From Zygaena filipendulae (taxonomy: Eukaryota; Arthropoda; Insecta; Lepidoptera; Zygaenidae), in contig OU015659.1 in the NCBI GenBank assembly GCA_907165275.2, positions 7,606,501-7,670,500 of the forward strand: a stretch of DNA of 64,000 nucleotides. Direction: 5' to 3'. Every line of letters begins with the position of its first letter. Positions within the stretch are counted from its first letter, which is position 1. Below are positions 1-11,956 of the stretch, one piece after another. The notes under the pieces are model-generated. The model was not told where the DNA came from, did no database searches, and saw nothing but the letters and a program-made list of their open reading frames with translations. The position numbers and the translations under genes are program-made.

Positions 1-169
1 TTTTTGATAAAAAAATTTCTTATGTTACTCAAGGTAAACAATCGCGGACTGACTACCATCAGTTGAACATTTACTTGTAGGTGAAAACTTTATTGCTTTA
101 AATGCTCATGAGTTTATCCATATTAAAACTTAAATACTTCGAAAAAAAAAACAAAATTATAATGATCAC

Positions 170-3100
170 CTTCTGTCCGGGCGGCGTGTCGTAGACGGAG
201 TAGTCGTCGTGCGCGGGCCGCTCGGCGCAGCGCGGCACGGCCAGCCCCGCGCGCAGCGACCAGCGCCCGCCCGCCTCCGCGAACACGGCGCCGTGCTGCT
301 GCAGGAACTGCGACACCGACTCCAGCCCTGCGCACCCACAACACATATACATTCATAGCCTATCGCACGCTACAACTATTCGACACTAACCGTCTCGAAG
401 AAGCATTGAAATATTCAGACTCGTCAATCGTCATGCACGGACGACTTTCAACAAATTGTGTGAAACGTTCGCTCATGGTTCAATGCTTCACTTCGAACCG
501 GGTGTCGCGCCGTCCGCGCCCGGCCCCTTCATTACCTAGTTCTTCGCAAGGGAACGTCGGCTCGTATCTGTTCTTGTACTCGACGAATATATCGAGCTCG
601 GGCAGCGGGCGCGCGGCGTCCGCGAGTATCTGCGCGACGCGCCACACGGTGCGCCAGGCGGGCGTGAGGCGCACGTGCCGCTCGGCCAGCGTGAGCACGC
701 CGGCCGCCGCCAGCGCGTCCAGCTCGGGCTCGGCGCCGCCCAGCCGCCGGCACGCCGCCGCGAAGTAGTCGCGCGTGGAGCCGCGCGCCGCCACGCTGCG
801 GTCGGCGGACAGCGCCGCGCACGCGACCAGCGCGCCCGCCGCCCAGCCGGGCGCGTCGGGCGGCGGGCGCACCACGCCGCCGACCACGCTGCCGCCCGCC
901 GCGCGCACCAGCCCCGCCACGGTGTGCGCGCCCAGCGCGTCCGGCAGCGGCGCCGCGCCGTACAGCGCCGCGTACCGCGCGGGGAACTCGCCGAGCGGCA
1001 CCGGCCCGAGCGCGCGCAGCCGCCGCGCCATCACCGCGCGCGCCGCCCGCCCCGCGAGCCGCACGCTGCGCTCGCCGCCGCGCTCCGGGTGCACGCTCAC
1101 CGCGTCCGGGATCAGCTCGAACAGCTCCGCCAGCTTCACGCACCCGTAGTGGGCGACGCGCAGCTGCCGCTCGAAGTGCGCGTGGTAGGCGGGCACGAAG
1201 CGCGAGAACTCGATGCGCAGGTTGGGCGTGTAGCAGAGCAGCTCGACCGCCTGCACGGCGAACTGCACGGTGCGCGCGCGCTCCTCGGGCGTGGGCGTGC
1301 GGCGCGGCAGCGAGACCGCGCCGTCGGCCGACAGCGCCACCGCGTGCGGGCCCACGCGCTGCATCAGCTCGCCGAACGTGCACACGCCGTAGTCGGCCGG
1401 CGAGAACCGCCGCCCGAACGTCGTCTGGTACAGCTGGGGGATGTCGTGCGGGAACACGGCGCGCCCCGGCTGCGCCTTCAGCAGCTTCACCAAGTCGGCG
1501 GTCCAGCGCCGGCTCTGAGCCGCCGCGGATATGGTGATGAGACGCGACGACCCCGACCCGAGGACCTGACGCCGAGGCAACGACAAGAGTTACGAAAAAA
1601 ACTAAACATAATCGAATTTGTTTGGTATTTGCATCTTGACTCACCACAATAGTATTGCTCAGAACGGCAAGTAAATCTGGCAGCTTTGTGAATCCATAGT
1701 CGGCCACGCGGCACTGTCGGCCGAAGTAGTGATGGTAGGACGGGATGAGCCTGCGTCACAAACGGCACCGATTATTACAGCACGCGAAACGCTTGGGCAT
1801 TCCTCCAGTTAAATGTGCGCGATGTGAGGGCAGCAGCGCGTACTTGCTGAAGGGCAGCGTGCAGCGCGGCGCGGCGCGCAGCAGGTCCACCAGCTCGCGC
1901 TCGAACAGCGCCAGCATGGGCTCGAGCGCGGGCGCCGTGCGCGGCCGCTCGCTCGACGCGCTCGCGCGGGAACTGTCGCCTGCCAGACACGCATTGTTAT
2001 GTGGCTACATTTCCAATTCAAATAAACTTTATTGCCCCAAAAGAAACAGTAAAAATAATACAAATAAAAAGAAAAGACAAAGCAAAAAGCGGTCTTATTG
2101 AATAGAATAGAATAAATTTTATTTGATATCGATAATTATTCTGCGATTCTGGGTCGGTACTTAGTATTTAATTTCTTTTCATCCCATTAATATCTCGTAA
2201 ACAATTTTTTTTGGTGGCGCTAGTTCGACCACTGTAAAGTCCTTAGCGATGATAGCTACCCTGCAGGTTTTGTTCCCCTTGCAAGTGTCAATAGTATATT
2301 TCATTATAAGTGCGGAAAGCCTGTCATTGCAAAGAGTTCCGACAAATGTCTACCCGAGCCGAGGCGCAGCCGAAGGTGAGGGTTGACAGTCGGAACTAGT
2401 TGCAATGACGGTTCCGCACGTGTACTGAACAACTATTTTTAATACAGTTGCGAAAAAAATGAAGAAATTTAATAAAATATCAAAAACACAACAAACTCAA
2501 CTAAGTTCCAACTGTGATCAAGAGATGGCGCTAGTCGTATTAGTAATGCGAAACGTACGTTTCGCAATGCAAAAAAGTGTGTCAAAGTCGTGTCGCCATT
2601 TGACAGTTGGCAAAGAGAACGCACGAGTTCGGGAAAGGTAAACAAAAAGCTCGAGTATGTAATAGCCCACATCCCGAACGCTAAACGTCCCTGCAATACG
2701 CCACTTTTTGAGCAACTGTATTAAAAAATATCTTTAAATTGCGTTGCCAAGGGACTGCAGACCTGAGTATTTGATATTATTTTAATTTGATACCTTTACA
2801 ACGCGTCAGAGAAAAAGGGTCTCTACGACAGACGGACAACGAAGTTTCATATATATCGTGTGTTGGAGAAATTTTGAGTAAATGAATAAATAGTGTTTTA
2901 AAATTATAGCGCCATTTTGTGTCAACATTTTTTATGTTCAACATTTTGTTGGTATTTAAGCAAGGTAATAAAATAACGTTCTATAACTCGGAAAAAAGCG
3001 TTCTGTATCAATAATTTAATTTTGTGGGTTAACAAGTTATTGCCTATCGGTGTTCATTATTCCATTGAGCTACGGAACCCTAAAAAAAACAATAAGAAAC

Positions 3101-6100
3101 CGTGTTCGTGCACTCACTGCGCGCGGCGGCCGCGTCGGAGCCGGCGGCGGGCGCGCTCCGCCACACCACGTGCCGCGAGGGCGCGTCGCGCAGCTCGAGC
3201 GTGGGCTCGGCGCGCAGCAGCAGCTCTAGGCACACGCCGCGCTGCGCGTCCACCGGCAGCGGCGCGAACGTCGCCTCGTAGCACTCCACGAAACTGCACC
3301 ACCGCAACACACACGGTCAACCACCACCGTGTGTACCCTTTATGTCACACTAGCTGTACCCCGCGGTTACACACGCGGTAACTTAGGGAGTTTCCCTGGG
3401 AATTTCTGACTAAAATGTACCATAATTTACTCAAGACTACGTTAGCTTCCAATAAGTGAAGGAATTTTCCAAATCGGTTCAGTAGATCCAGAGATTACCC
3501 CCCATACAACGAACACACAAAATTTATCTTAATTAATTTATCTTCTAATTTACTCTTTATAATATTTATTTAGATATTAATTAGGCCTTATGTCAAGTCA
3601 GACACATAAATCTCTAAGGCGAATCGCCTGATTTCACTGGCGCAAAAACAATCAGGCAATATAATAACTGGTAGTACTCAAATAGTAGATAATAATACTC
3701 ACTCACTGTCACTTCTATAACAATACTCACGTAAGCAACGGCAGTATTCCGCCGTGATTCTTGAGCAGGGTCTTGGTGTTGGCGGCGAGCACCGCCACCT
3801 CCATGAGCACGGGCTGCAGGATGCGGTTCGCGTCCTCCTGGCCGGCGCTGGCGGCGGCGTGCGCGTGGCACTTCCACGGCGCGTCCTCCCCGTCCGCGCC
3901 CGTCACCGGCGACCGGTCCACCAGCTGCACCATCCGGCCGAAGCCCTCGTGCACGAGCACCGTGTCGCGCAGCTTCAACACGTCCGACGTGGTCAGCGCG
4001 CAGCAGTACCGGCTCGCGTACGCGTCGCGCAGCCGCAGCAGCGGCAGCATGCAGTCGTTCTGCCCGAGCAGTATGCCGCGCAGGCGCGCCCGCAGCACGT
4101 CTAGATTGGGCGCCGGCGACGGCCTGCCGAGGGACAGCTCGAGCCGCCGCCCCGTCCAGTGGTGGTCGAGCCGGCGCTTGTGCACGCGCGCGATGGCGAG
4201 CCGCGCGTCCCACTCGGAGCGCAGCACGACGGTGGCGAGCGGGCCCTCGCCGCTGACCCACACGGCCACGCGCACCACGGGCACGTACTGCGCGAACAGC
4301 TGGGTGAGCATCTCCTGCAGCCGGCCGGGCTCGAACGGCGGCAGGTTGGATACGGTCAGCTCCGTGGTCGGCGCCGGCTCGCCGTCGCTGTGCTCGCTCA
4401 CGCTGGCGGACGAGTTCCACGGCGAGGCCGCGCGGCTCGAGGCGCCGCCGCCGGCGCTGTCGAGGTGGCGCGCCTCGTCGCCGCTGTTGCTCGACGAGCA
4501 GGCCGACCGGTCCAGGCTCGCGGAGCCTGCACCCAACAACACTGTACTGACACCGGCTAGCGGCTGGCAAGCCCTTTCGATCGTGGGATAAAGTGTAATC
4601 ATAGGTTATTTTATGTGCTGGTGCACAAAAAAACAAAAAATCCATGGGCCTTAATAATACTTATCATCAATCGGCAGTTAATTTACATAACAAACTTAAT
4701 AATGTGTGTGTGCGTGAGTGTGTGTGTGTGCGTGAGTGTGAGTGTGTCTGTGCGTGAGTGTGAGTGTGTGTGTGCGTGTGGTTGCGCGTACCGTGCGTGC
4801 CCCTGATCCTGCGCGGCCTGGGCGCGGGTGGCGGGAAGAAGTCGGCGGGCGGCGGCGCGGGCGCGGGCAGCTGCTGCAGCGCGAGCGCCCACTCGCTGGA
4901 CACGGCCGCGGTCGCGAGCGCCCACTCGCTCGCCATGGCCGCCGCGGAAGGCGCCGCAGGCGGTGCGCACACCTGCACGGAACGCTCACACTCTATAGTC
5001 TCATTCGACTAGTAAAGAAATCGCTCCTAGTATAATTCCCTTAATAGTTCTATTAATTCCTTAGTTCTATTCAAATAACTTTTATATGAAAACTAGCCAA
5101 GTTGTATTAAAAATCTAATCGCAAATATGCGGTATCTACCCTGAGAGAAATATGCGTGCAACCGAAAGTTTCCCACCGAAGATCGGTCAGCAGCAATCCT
5201 GCTATCGATGTTGGGACCTTTTGTACTTATCTTGTCGTTTGCACTTAACTGATGCTGGTCACCGATCTTTCGGGCAACGATTCGGTTGCGATCGCCCGCC
5301 AACCGCCTCCGGTCAGATTGATTTCACCCCGTGTATACCTGATGAGAGGAGGGCGGGCGCGGCGGCGGCGGCGGCTGCGGCACGGTGGCGGTGCCGTAGC
5401 CCTCGTCGCTGGAGTACGCCGCCCCCGCCCCCGCCCCGGCCGCCGCACCCACCGCCACGCGCCGGAACCGCGTGCTGATCTTGCGCCCGAACACGTCCTC
5501 ACCGTCCATACGTTTTAGCGCTCTGATGCATACACAACAACATACAAATGAGAAATAATTATACCTAATTTCGCTTGGACCGTACAGATGCGTGACAGTT
5601 GTATTCAAAACTAGCTATTCCTCGCGGTATCACATTTCACGCGGTTTTAATAGACTACTATTATCATCGGCAACGGTTGGAGGGAAAAGAAGATAGTAAG
5701 GTTTTACACTTTGTATACATACAGGTAATTAATTCTACAAAACAAAAATCAGTAAACCTTCAAATTTTAAGATTCAGTCTTGTGAAAAACAAAAGCGAGA
5801 CGAACCATTATAGACAAACTGTTCCCTTCACAGTTGCATGGTTTTTTGTAGACGTAGCAATCGCATAGAATTCTATAAAATACCAACTGTACCCCGCGGT
5901 GTCACCCGCGGCAACTTCGAAGTTTCCGCGGGAATTTCGGATTACAATATAGCCTACGTGTTATTCTAATGTATATATAAGCTATATTACGGTAAAGTTT
6001 CATTAAAATCCATTAAATAGTTTTTGCATCAAAGAGTAATAAACATCCATTCATACAAACTTTCGCGTTTATAACATTAGTATAAGGATATGGTATTGTG

Positions 6101-9100
6101 GTTTTAGCTATTAACTGCGGTTTCGGTTAAGTTGGAAGTTCCCGCGGGAACTCTGTGAAATCCGTTCTTAGCTGACGTCTCCTACCTATATAAACTATCT
6201 ACCTGCCAAATCTTAACTTCATAGGTCAAGATTTAAGTAGTGTTTAGTCAGTGACCTTTCGCTTTTATACATATAGAAGATATAATTATATATTACTAGC
6301 TGTGCCCCGCGGTTCCACCCGCGTGAATTTCGGAGTTCCCGCGGGGATTCCGGGATGAAAAGTAGATAGTAGCCGATTCTCAGACCTACTGAATATGGAT
6401 ATAAAATTTCATGAGAATCGGTCAAGCCGTTTCGGAGGAGTATGGGAACGAACATTGTGACACGAGAATTTTATATATTAGATGTACTAGCTAGACACTA
6501 ATATGAGATATGACTGATAAGTAGTCGTGTATTATATTGAAACCAACCGACGGCGCATTGGCTATCTCTATCAGTTAATTACGTCACGCGTTATTGTCGC
6601 GTCGGTATTCAAGGGCAACTACGAGTATAATATAGGATACTAGCTGTTCCTTGCAGTTTCACCCGGGTTAGTTTGGGAGTTTCCGCGAAAACTCCGTGAA
6701 ACTCTTTCTTTCCTACTGTCCATACCCACCTACCCGCCATTTTTAGCTTCATATAGGTCACGTAGTCACGTAGGCTTTGAGATAGTCGATTCAAAATACT
6801 AATAAATGTTTAAATTACGCCCGATCTACTAATTAAACTGTAACTATAAAGGCAGTACATTGAAAAAGAAACAATGCATCTCCCTCTTTCTATTTAAACA
6901 TGTCATAAGTTTATTATTGTAGTACCAGCATCGCGCAAAATCAATTGAATTGGATCTTCGCAATTGATTTGTAAATTAAAAAATCTGGGCACAAATAAAA
7001 TTATAAAAATTAACAGATTGAGTGCTAAAAACCGTTACACAAAAATTAAGTTAGGTATCGCGTAAAAATTAAAAAAAAATAAAGTTTATTTCTTACTTCT
7101 AAGCCATAAAAACCATATATTGGCCAAATTATGGTGATCAATCGGGCTAGAAAGCCAAAATTATAGAATGAAGAATTTATTTAACTGTAGGTACCATCAA
7201 AGTATATTAGGTAATAGTAACTCACCCAGTTAGTAACATTATTTCGATTTATTTTTAAAATGTTTTTAACATTAACAGCACAAACACCATGTGTAAATAA
7301 AATCACGGATAATACGAAAATTAACTATTATACTATCATTTAAAAACAAATTTGTCGTGTTCCTTTGTGTGAATGGTTAAATGCTCTGCAGGGCTTGAAC
7401 AGAAACAGTTATAGACGGTTTATATCGAGAAATTCGAGGGTACAATGTAAGTCAAGCATTTTAATGACATACAAATTGAAGTACCCTATCTATTTTCGGA
7501 ACTAACTTGCTCCAATCCTCTAATGCTTCACTACTTATCCTTTTTATTATAAATCCGAAAGTGAGTTTGTTTGTTTGTAACGCTTTCACTGCCTAACAGC
7601 TCAATTGATCACTATGAAATTTTACATACAAGTTGCCATGGGTACAGAAAAGAACAAAGAGTACTTTTTATCCCGCAATTCCCGCGGAAACGCCGAAATT
7701 AACGTGGGTGAAATCGCGGGGAACAGCTAGTAATATTATAAAGCTGGATAGTACATTTATCGAGGAAGGCTATAAGCTATATGACATCACATTATGGCCA
7801 AAAAGAGCAGAGCAATGAAAAATGTTGCAAAAAACGGAAAATATTTCTTTTGAGAGCTTCCGTTTCCTATGCCGCGGAAACAGGTAAAGTTAAGCAAAAA
7901 TTATGTAGTAATGGATGCATACACACAAACACACACACGATTTAGAACAAACACGCATCACCGTATCATATTCAGGCCATCCCATCCCTATACTAATATT
8001 ACAAACGTAATAGCTCGTCTGTACGGATGTATGATGCTTGCTCCTCTCTCACGCAAAAACCCCTGAACGGAGTTTAATGAAACTTTACAATAATATAGCT
8101 TATACATCAGATAAGATTAGATTAGATTTATTTATTCACTTTTACAAAAAAAAACATATACTCAGAGTACCTACTTTCTATCCCGGAACTCAAAAGTTAA
8201 CGCGGGTAAAACGAACCAATTATTGCACACTACACGCCGTCAGAGGTACAGAAAAGGACACAGGGCACTCTCCGTGCCGGAACTCACCGCAGGGTCCCCA
8301 AAACCAACGAGGGCAAAACCGCGGGGAAAGCATGTTAGTTATTAAAAGTTACAAATTAATAACTCAGGACATTATTGCAACACTATCCATCGTTACCAAT
8401 ACTGCCAATAACATCAATAATTTTTCTTCTAAAAACAGGCTTGCTAGTGTTAAAAATATCAATCGACGAGAAAGAAGCATTATAGCATTCCTGAGAACGA
8501 TGCACTACAGAGCCCTTTGCGTAATTCGAGTGAACACCTAGTACATAGAAAAGAGGATATTTAAGGATGATCCTAACCTGGAGGCTTGATCAGGCGTCGA
8601 GAACCTCAACAGGGCAGTGGACGCGGTCACGCTGACCACCTTGCCCCCGCAGTTGTCTGCCAAACGGCGCAGTCTCTTGGAAACCCGCTCCGCTGGCTGC
8701 TCCAATGGCAGGTTGTCCACTTCTACTTCGCACGACGAATTCTCGTCGTCATCTCCTTCTGTTTGACTTGAATCCTATATTTAAAAAAAATCAATAACAA
8801 TTAGTCAGCCACAACACAACAACGATTTCTTTTGTTTTTTTTTTTATACCTCGATTATTATAATCAATTTCATTATTTATTGGTGCATCAGAGTATTTTG
8901 TTTGCAGGAAAATAATTACAAAATACCTTTAACTTCCTCGGCACGTTTGCTGTCAGCTCGTTATAACAGTAATGAGATGATGCACATGCTATTAAAGCTG
9001 ATGATGTATTTTTTTTATGTACCAACATCACCTCCATATTTTTCCTATCGACAATAAGACTAACATTAAACACATATCTAGTAAACAAATAGTGTTGCTG

Positions 9101-11457
9101 ATAAATCCAGGGAATCTCTACTACGGCTTCTATATCTTCTATCTTTAATATAATATCTGGTATTACCTCTGATTGTTTTTTATTACAATATGACAATAAA
9201 ATGATGAACATGATCAAAATGACACTGACACCATATATAATGTGAACAGAAAATAATCTATTTCCACAGCCAAATATCATTCTCATCATTACTATATCTA
9301 TTAATATGTAATATCTTCGATCTCGATAGTTATTATTAGCCAATAGCACTTTTCAGTTTCATAGACAATGTGGAAAATATATGAAAAAATATTTACCTAT
9401 GTCTAAAATCACTTAGATCAGCGGCAAAATTAATATCTCCAGATATGAGAAGTAAAGCTGCAGGGGCCGTATGAAGCTCCCCATATCTCCGCATACATTG
9501 TCTCAATTTTTCGTCAGCTGCATTTTTTTGGGTTCCACATACATGAATAAGATTTACCTAGCAAACGAAATATAAATTAAATCAAATTTACTTAATAAGG
9601 CAATAGACAGATTGAAAATAATAAACTAATCATGTTAATTCTTTGTAGACAACCCTAGCACACGATCACTGGGCGTAACTATAATGACTCTGAACAAATA
9701 AAATAAAGTTTAAATTTGCATATGAAATTACAGCTCACTACTTTTGTAGTCAATAATTAAGAGGGTTTTCCTGAAGAAAGAAGTTCCTCCTTGAAGATTG
9801 ATTACTTTATTTCTTCAAAGTAAATGGCAGTCTTTTTTATAGTAAAATGTTATTTTACTTGTTAGAAATAAACAACAAAGATAGAAACTACTTACTTGTG
9901 AGTCATTTAATTCTTGAAGTCTAATTGTTGATTCTTTTCTTACGTCACATACAACTACAAATTCTGCCTCCCTTCTTCCAGGGAGGAATTTAGAACGGAT
10001 TGCTGCTACAATATCAATAGCAGAACACCCACGGGGCACCTAGATATGTAGTGAAAATGGGTAATAAATTTAATATTGCATCAAATAAAGAAGATACTAT
10101 TTTGAGAAGTGTTTATGAAATTATTGAAAATATTAGCATCCTAAAAGCTAGAATGGATGCAACAGCACAAATTTATTAATTGGAGTGGAAAAAGTGGAAT
10201 CTACTCTGCATATTTCTTAGTCCCAACAAAATAATATAATTGTTAAATGTTTGGATGATTTGACATTAATTTGTCAATCACAATCACACATAAAATCACC
10301 ATCAAAACGGTGGAGCCATAAAATCATAAATTGGAATTGGAACAGTTATTAATATTGTTTCTGTTTTTTTGGCCAGTAGAACAGATATTAATGAAATTTG
10401 ACATACAGTAGCATGTAATATTGACTAACTTTTACTCTCTTACTAACTTAGGTTGGCACAATGTTCGTTCAGTTTATGCAGGTGACACTGCAGTAAACAG
10501 ACAGTTCACAATAAACTTACTTGGCAATTTTCTATGTCCCAAAAAATTCCAATAGGAATTCCGGATGGGTTTGATTTTTGTTTGTGGTGACGGTAGCGTG
10601 ACCTCACACGTACTCGCTCCACAAAAGATCCATCACTTACATTATCAAGATCATCTGATGAATTGTCGGATACATCTGTAAAAATACAAAAAACATAAGT
10701 TCAATAATTATTTGTGTTACCAATATATAATACTAATAATAAGAATTTATTAGTATTATATATTGGTCCATGGTATTATTAACATTCATTAATTAACATA
10801 AATTTTAAGTTTAGATTTTCAACAATATAAATTTGTAAAATAGTGAGCTACCAACAGCAGAGCAAAGCTCAAACTAGCGGTAGCTTAGAACACAGAGACA
10901 GACAGCTCTGAACAATGCATATCATATCTAGAACTACCACCCTTTGCATCTGACATAGGGAGTCTCTCAAGATATTGATTGAGACTCTCCGCTATCAGGC
11001 TGTCCACTGAAACAACTACGGGAACAATGATTTTTGAGTTAACATTCCACATAGCAGTTTAACCTCGTGGGCCAGATAGAGGTATTTTTTTAAGTGTCAT
11101 GTGGATGTAAAACTATTTCAATTTTAAATTTAATACTGCTTTAAATCGAATTATGTATGATAATTTTGAATAAAAATAATACCTAGGTATTTCCATGAAA
11201 TTGAAAATTAATGAAGTACACATGGATATTTTCTTGAAAATTCCGACAAACAATCATAAAATTACTTATGACCCAGATTTCAAAAGTGAAACTTTCACAT
11301 AATACAAAGTTAATTTACCTGTAATCCATAGACGAGGTGGCAATGGCATTTTATGGGTAGGGCTTGAAATATTACTAGCAAGGCCTTGAGCCGATAAACT
11401 CCTCGTTCCTTTCTTGCTGATGGCCCCCGTATTCACAAAATTATTCATTGAACACAT
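170..11457 (-). CDS. MARF1: MARF1, meiosis regulator and mRNA stability factor 1 (3' end beyond window)
   Basis: Fourteen exons join in phase: 11457-11319, 10675-10521, 10039-9896, 9557-9397, 9044-8927, 8774-8578, 5522-5339, 4972-4792, 4526-3731, 3293-3118, 1979-1844, 1750-1645, 1514-536, 327-170 (1,210 codons). The last donor is at 169-168, so more exons lie to the left. A NYN nuclease-like domain starts with GIFWDIENCQ near residue 89 and runs through SGDINFAADLSDFRHR to VMLVHKK (about 87-215). One RRM-like domain (about 255-325) spans exons 6-7; a second (about 478-555) is in exon 9. LOTUS/OST-HTH domains then repeat to the end, the clearest with FSKLIPSYHHYFGRQ and FSRFVPAYHAHFERQ. In vertebrates MARF1 degrades target RNAs in oocytes. 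I chose the ATG at 11457; a second in-frame ATG lies nine bases on. Exons 7-14 are very GC-rich, unlike the introns. Identity is secure from domain order; exon 1 and the far 5' end are less certain. Confidence 0.93.
2025..2130. repeat. AT-rich LINE-tail-like fragment in MARF1 intron
   Basis: AAATAAACTTTATTG followed by A-rich sequence and a GAATA run resembles the 3' tail of a non-LTR retrotransposon. No coding part is attached. The assignment rests on base pattern only. Confidence 0.3.
2443..2720. mobile_element. TTAA-flanked MITE-like element
   Basis: The 278-bp segment begins TACAGTTGC and ends GCAACTGTA, and TTAA lies directly outside each end (2439-2442 and 2721-2724). A TTAA duplication is typical of piggyBac-type insertion, but no transposase is present and the termini are not classical piggyBac ends. 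It sits in the MARF1 intron between the exons at 3293-3118 and 1979-1844. Confidence 0.6.
3350..3570 (+). repeat. CCCGCGG-core dispersed repeat
   Basis: Starts TAGCTGTACCCCGCGG and continues through the block AATCGGTTCAGTAGATCC shared with copies at 18143-18447 and 51930-52070. Lies in a MARF1 intron. Confidence 0.6.
4702..4780. repeat. (GT)n / GTGAGT microsatellite
   Basis: Impure run of TGTG and GTGAGT units directly downstream (minus strand) of the donor of the MARF1 exon 4972-4792. The run mimics splice donors and lets several antisense frames look open. Confidence 0.8.
5880..6092 (+). repeat. CCCGCGG-core dispersed repeat
   Basis: Full-looking copy: ACTGTACCCCGCGG head, CCGCGGGAATTTCGG block, and an ATAACATTAGTATAAGG end. 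In MARF1 intron 6. Confidence 0.65.
6295..6476 (+). repeat. CCCGCGG-core dispersed repeat
   Basis: Starts ACTAGCTGTGCCCCGCGG; contains GAGTTCCCGCGGGGATTCCG. In MARF1 intron 6. Confidence 0.65.
6639..6790 (+). repeat. CCCGCGG-core dispersed repeat, diverged
   Basis: Starts ACTAGCTGTTCC but has a worn core (TTGCAGTTTCACCCGGG). In MARF1 intron 6. Confidence 0.5.
6850..7536. other. AT-rich intronic DNA, no feature seen
   Basis: Part of MARF1 intron 6. I see no convincing exon, RNA gene or repeat boundary here. Confidence 0.5.
7537..7733 (-). repeat. CCCGCGG-core dispersed repeat, reverse copy
   Basis: Reverse orientation: AATCCGAAAGTGAGTTTG at one end, ATCGCGGGGAACAGCTAGTA at the other. In MARF1 intron 6. 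Confidence 0.65.
7985..8335 (-). repeat. CCCGCGG-core dispersed repeat, interrupted reverse copy
   Basis: Reverse orientation, with a LINE-tail-like AGATTAGATTAGATTTATT at 8115-8135 inside it. Ends AAAACCGCGGGGAAAGC. Confidence 0.5.
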
Positions 11458-11956
11458 TGTCTTATTACTTAAAAACACTTTAAACCTAGGTATTTAACAT
11501 TAATTTATGTACGTTTTTGTACGTAGGTTGTCACAACATATCCCACAAAATAACTAACTAGTATACTAGTAACTAATAACCAAATAGTATATTACAACCA
11601 CTACGTTAATACTTTAATATACTAATTGTAGAAAGTCGAAACATATGCTTCCAGTTTCCAAATACCTAGTAAGATAATAATAGATAATAAAAGAAAGACT
11701 TGTCACTTGACTGAACAAATCTTTTTTCTAATTTGTTTACACTTTACAGTTTACACTTTGCTTTACACAATGGCATAAGAAAACAAATAATATACTACGC
11801 ACAAATTAACTAGACTTATATACTACGTCAACTGTTATTCACTACGTTTTAATCCGTTCGAGAATCGAAACAAAAATGAAAACATAGGTACAGGAAATGT
11901 AAAAATTAACAAAATATAGCGGTTCATACAACCGAATTATCGACTAAATCAAAAAA

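Noticed and set aside
675..1652. 325-codon plus-strand open frame
   Set aside because: It is antisense to MARF1 exons 11-13 and composed of Arg, Ala and Gln repeats, the expected shadow of GC-rich coding DNA. No splice or domain support.
532..1707. 391-codon minus-strand frame as a single protein
   Set aside because: Only its first 22 residues are real coding sequence (exon 12); the rest reads through an intron and then exon 13 in the wrong frame.
3761..4591. 276-codon plus-strand open frame
   Set aside because: Antisense of MARF1 exon 9; low-complexity Ser/Arg-rich. The minus frame has clear RRM and LOTUS sequence.
8888..9349. 153-codon minus-strand frame as a separate gene
   Set aside because: Its C-terminal third is MARF1 exon 5; the hydrophobic N-terminal part is intron read-through, as an acceptor at 9045-9046 restores the MARF1 frame.
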